DNA from: Roseovarius pacificus
Lineage (GTDB): Bacteria; Pseudomonadota; Alphaproteobacteria; Rhodobacterales; Rhodobacteraceae
DNA: 64,000 bases
NCBI RefSeq assembly: GCF_900142665.1
Contig: NZ_FRBR01000015.1
Span: 1 to 64,000 of the forward strand
Direction of reading: 5' to 3'
Part shown: positions 62,747 through 64,000 of the stretch, in pieces
Position numbering within the stretch: position 1 is the first letter of the stretch
Layout of the letters: each line of letters begins with the position of its first letter
Made by a program: the position numbers and the translations under genes
Notes under the pieces: generated by a model
The model's input: the letters and a program-made list of their open reading frames with translations, nothing else
Database searches by the model: none
Told to the model about the DNA's origin: nothing

Positions 62747-62965
62747 ATGCAAAATGAATGGATACTCGACGTGCTGTCCGATCTGAAAGGATTCGCCGAT
62801 CAGAACGGCATGTCCGCGCTGGCCGACAAGCTTGCCGATACGCGGCTGGTGGCCACGCTGGATCTGGCGCGCCAAGGGAAAGGAACACCGGCGGATGACC
62901 GCAGCCCTGCCTTTGCGGCCGGACAAAATGGACAGGATGTTGCGTGCATTGGAAGGCGCGTCTGA
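62747..62965 (+). CDS. Small soluble protein upstream of luxR
   Basis: 72 aa with GCGGAG 8 bp before the ATG. The first ~44 residues (WILDVLSDLKGFADQNGMSALADKLADTRLVATLDLAR) look like a real two-helix protein; the rest is low-complexity and overlaps luxR by 71 bp in another frame. No known domain is recognised. Position suggests cotranscription with luxR. Confidence 0.6.
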   Translation: MQNEWILDVLSDLKGFADQNGMSALADKLADTRLVATLDLARQGKGTPADDRSPAFAAGQNGQDVACIGRRV

Positions 62966-63629
62966 ACTTTCCGATCTGCAACAGGTCATCGAGACCTTTC
63001 GCGATCATTTCCGTGTCGATCACATGGTCTATCACTGGGTCAGCGGCGGGGGCGATCAGTATGGCTGTGGCACCTATGCGCAGGATTGGGTGCAACTGTA
63101 TCTGGAACGGGATTTCCTGCGCATAGATCCGGTCATTCAGGGTTGTTACCAGCACTTTCACCCGGTGGACTGGAAGCGGCTGGACTGGTCGGGCCGGGCC
63201 GCGCGGGAGTTTCAGCGCGAGGCCATCGCGCATGGTGTGGGCAATCAGGGTTATTCGGTGCCGTTGCGCGGCCCCAACGGCCAGTTCGCCCTGTTCACCG
63301 TCAGCCATAATTGCGACGACGAAACCTGGGCCCGTTTTACCGAAACCCATCGCCGCGACCTGATCCTGATCGCGCATTATTTCAACCAAAAGGCGCTCGA
63401 GCTGGAGCCCGACCGCAAGCCCGAACCGGCGCAGCCGCTGTCACCGCGCGAGGTGGATGCCATGACCCTGCTGGCCATGGGCTATAGCCGGGCGCAGGTG
63501 GCGCAGACCCTGTCGATTTCCGAGCATACCTTGCGCGTCTACGTGGAATCCGCGCGTTTCAAACTGGGCGCGATGAACACGGTTCATGCGGTGGCGCGCG
63601 CGCTCAGCCGGGGGCTGATCGTGATCTGA
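62895..63629 (+). CDS. LuxR-family quorum-sensing regulator
   Basis: 244 aa from ATG 62895, which follows AGGGAAAGGA; ATG 62928 (MDRML) is an alternative that reduces the overlap with the small ORF. N-terminal autoinducer-binding domain (VDHMVYHWVSGGG; WVQLYLERDFLRIDPVIQ; FHPVDWKRLDW, carrying the family's Trp, Tyr and Asp positions) and a C-terminal GerE HTH (LSPREVDAMTLLAMGYSRAQVAQTLSISEHTLRVYVESARFKLGAMNTVHAVARAL). Next to luxI, so a cognate pair. Confidence 0.92.
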   Translation: MTAALPLRPDKMDRMLRALEGASELSDLQQVIETFRDHFRVDHMVYHWVSGGGDQYGCGTYAQDWVQLYLERDFLRIDPVIQGCYQHFHPVDWKRLDWSGRAAREFQREAIAHGVGNQGYSVPLRGPNGQFALFTVSHNCDDETWARFTETHRRDLILIAHYFNQKALELEPDRKPEPAQPLSPREVDAMTLLAMGYSRAQVAQTLSISEHTLRVYVESARFKLGAMNTVHAVARALSRGLIVI

Positions 63630-63742
63630 CGCCCCCGGACGGGTGGCATTCGACTAAAATCCCGTAAAAACAGCGCCCGCCCCGTCAGGGGCCGGTTAAC
63701 CATGCCTGCCTGACCTTTCCGTCCTCAAACGGAGGGTTCAGA

Positions 63743-64000
63743 ATGCTGCGCTATATCCATGGAACCGATTTGCACCGCTTTGCGCGCCTGCGTGACGGGA
63801 TGTTTCGCGACCGGGCCGATCAGTTCAAGACCCGGCTGGGCTGGGAGGTGACGGTGGATGCCGACGGGTTCGAGCGGGACGAATACGATGCGCTCGATCC
63901 GCTCTATGTCATCTGGGAGGGGCCGGATGGGCGGCATCAGGGCTCGATGCGGTTTTTGCCGACCACGGGGAGGGTGATGGTCAACGATCATTTCGGCCAT
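63743..64000 (+). CDS. LuxI-family acyl-homoserine-lactone synthase, 5' part
   Basis: First 86 codons, cut by the right edge. GGAGGG precedes ATG 63743. Family residues are present: Arg/Phe in RDGMFRDRADQF, Trp in LGWEV, the E-x-D-x-Y-D segment (FERDEYDALDPLYVIW), and GSMRFLPTTGRVMVNDHF, which contains the invariant Arg. Makes the AHL sensed by the adjacent LuxR. The acyl-ACP specificity region is outside the window. No clear lux box was found in the 113-bp gap after luxR. Confidence 0.9.
   Translation, partial: MLRYIHGTDLHRFARLRDGMFRDRADQFKTRLGWEVTVDADGFERDEYDALDPLYVIWEGPDGRHQGSMRFLPTTGRVMVNDHFGH

Noticed and set aside
63630..63742. lux box between luxR and luxI
   Set aside because: No convincing 18-20 bp dyad was found in this gap; the GC-rich inverted patches there look fortuitous.
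1..64000. CRISPR array, insertion sequence or prophage
   Set aside because: No regularly spaced direct repeats, transposase, integrase or phage structural genes were seen.

Overview
The window looks like a chromosomal segment of a marine-type Rhodobacteraceae (Roseobacter-group) alphaproteobacterium. The grounds are high GC, densely packed ATGA/TGATG-coupled operons, many ABC and TRAP uptake systems for small organic compounds, the ethylmalonyl-CoA pathway pair ecm/ccr, a perfect TTAA-N7-TTAA CtrA-type site, and a LuxR/LuxI pair at the right edge. No rRNA, complete tRNA, CRISPR array, transposase or phage gene was seen.

Layout. 1-119: start of a thermonuclease-like gene that runs off the left edge. 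162-6094 (-): urea ABC transporter urtABCDE. 6493-11571 (+): urease operon ureD-A-(small His-rich gene)-B-C-E-F-G. 11572-15900: an AT-richer insert with tRNA-3'-end-like debris, a MauG/cytochrome c peroxidase-like di-heme protein and a TonB-dependent receptor. 15955-18875 (-): TRAP transporter dctPMQ. 19056-23628 (-): DeoR regulator plus a 2-aminoethylphosphonate-type ABC transporter, with a divergent HisN-like phosphatase at 23841. 24870-35168: LysR and alcohol dehydrogenase (-) divergent from a cyclase-family protein, a branched-chain-amino-acid-type ABC transporter, an aldehyde dehydrogenase and an SDR (+); this looks like uptake plus oxidation of an unknown compound.

35234-41222 (-): class I fumarase, CitE-like lyase, thioesterase, MaoC hydratase, class III CoA-transferase and acyl-CoA dehydrogenase. 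Together these fit assimilation of a C5 branched dicarboxylate (methylsuccinate, mesaconate or itaconate) to acetyl-CoA and pyruvate. 41516-48006: malonate catabolism, with malonyl-CoA synthetase, malonyl-CoA decarboxylase, a TRAP transporter and a divergent GntR regulator. 48926-53375 (+): TPP riboswitch followed by thiD-O-S-G-E-F. 53531-57432: orphan substrate-binding protein, stand-alone RAM domain, deoD, GNAT, DUF4168-like and stress-type proteins. 57614-62531: ethylmalonyl-CoA mutase, an acyltransferase and crotonyl-CoA carboxylase/reductase. 62711-64000: CtrA-type site, small conserved-looking ORF, luxR, and luxI cut by the right edge.

The carbon pathways converge: C5-dicarboxylate and malonate modules release acetyl-CoA, and ccr/ecm are the hallmark enzymes for acetyl-CoA assimilation without a glyoxylate shunt. 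The least explained signals are an 84-bp dispersed repeat present twice between convergent genes, each copy with four GTACG pentamers spaced 9-9-13; the TonB receptor/di-heme peroxidase pair beside tRNA-like debris; palindromes ahead of ccr; and the CtrA-type site ahead of the quorum-sensing genes.
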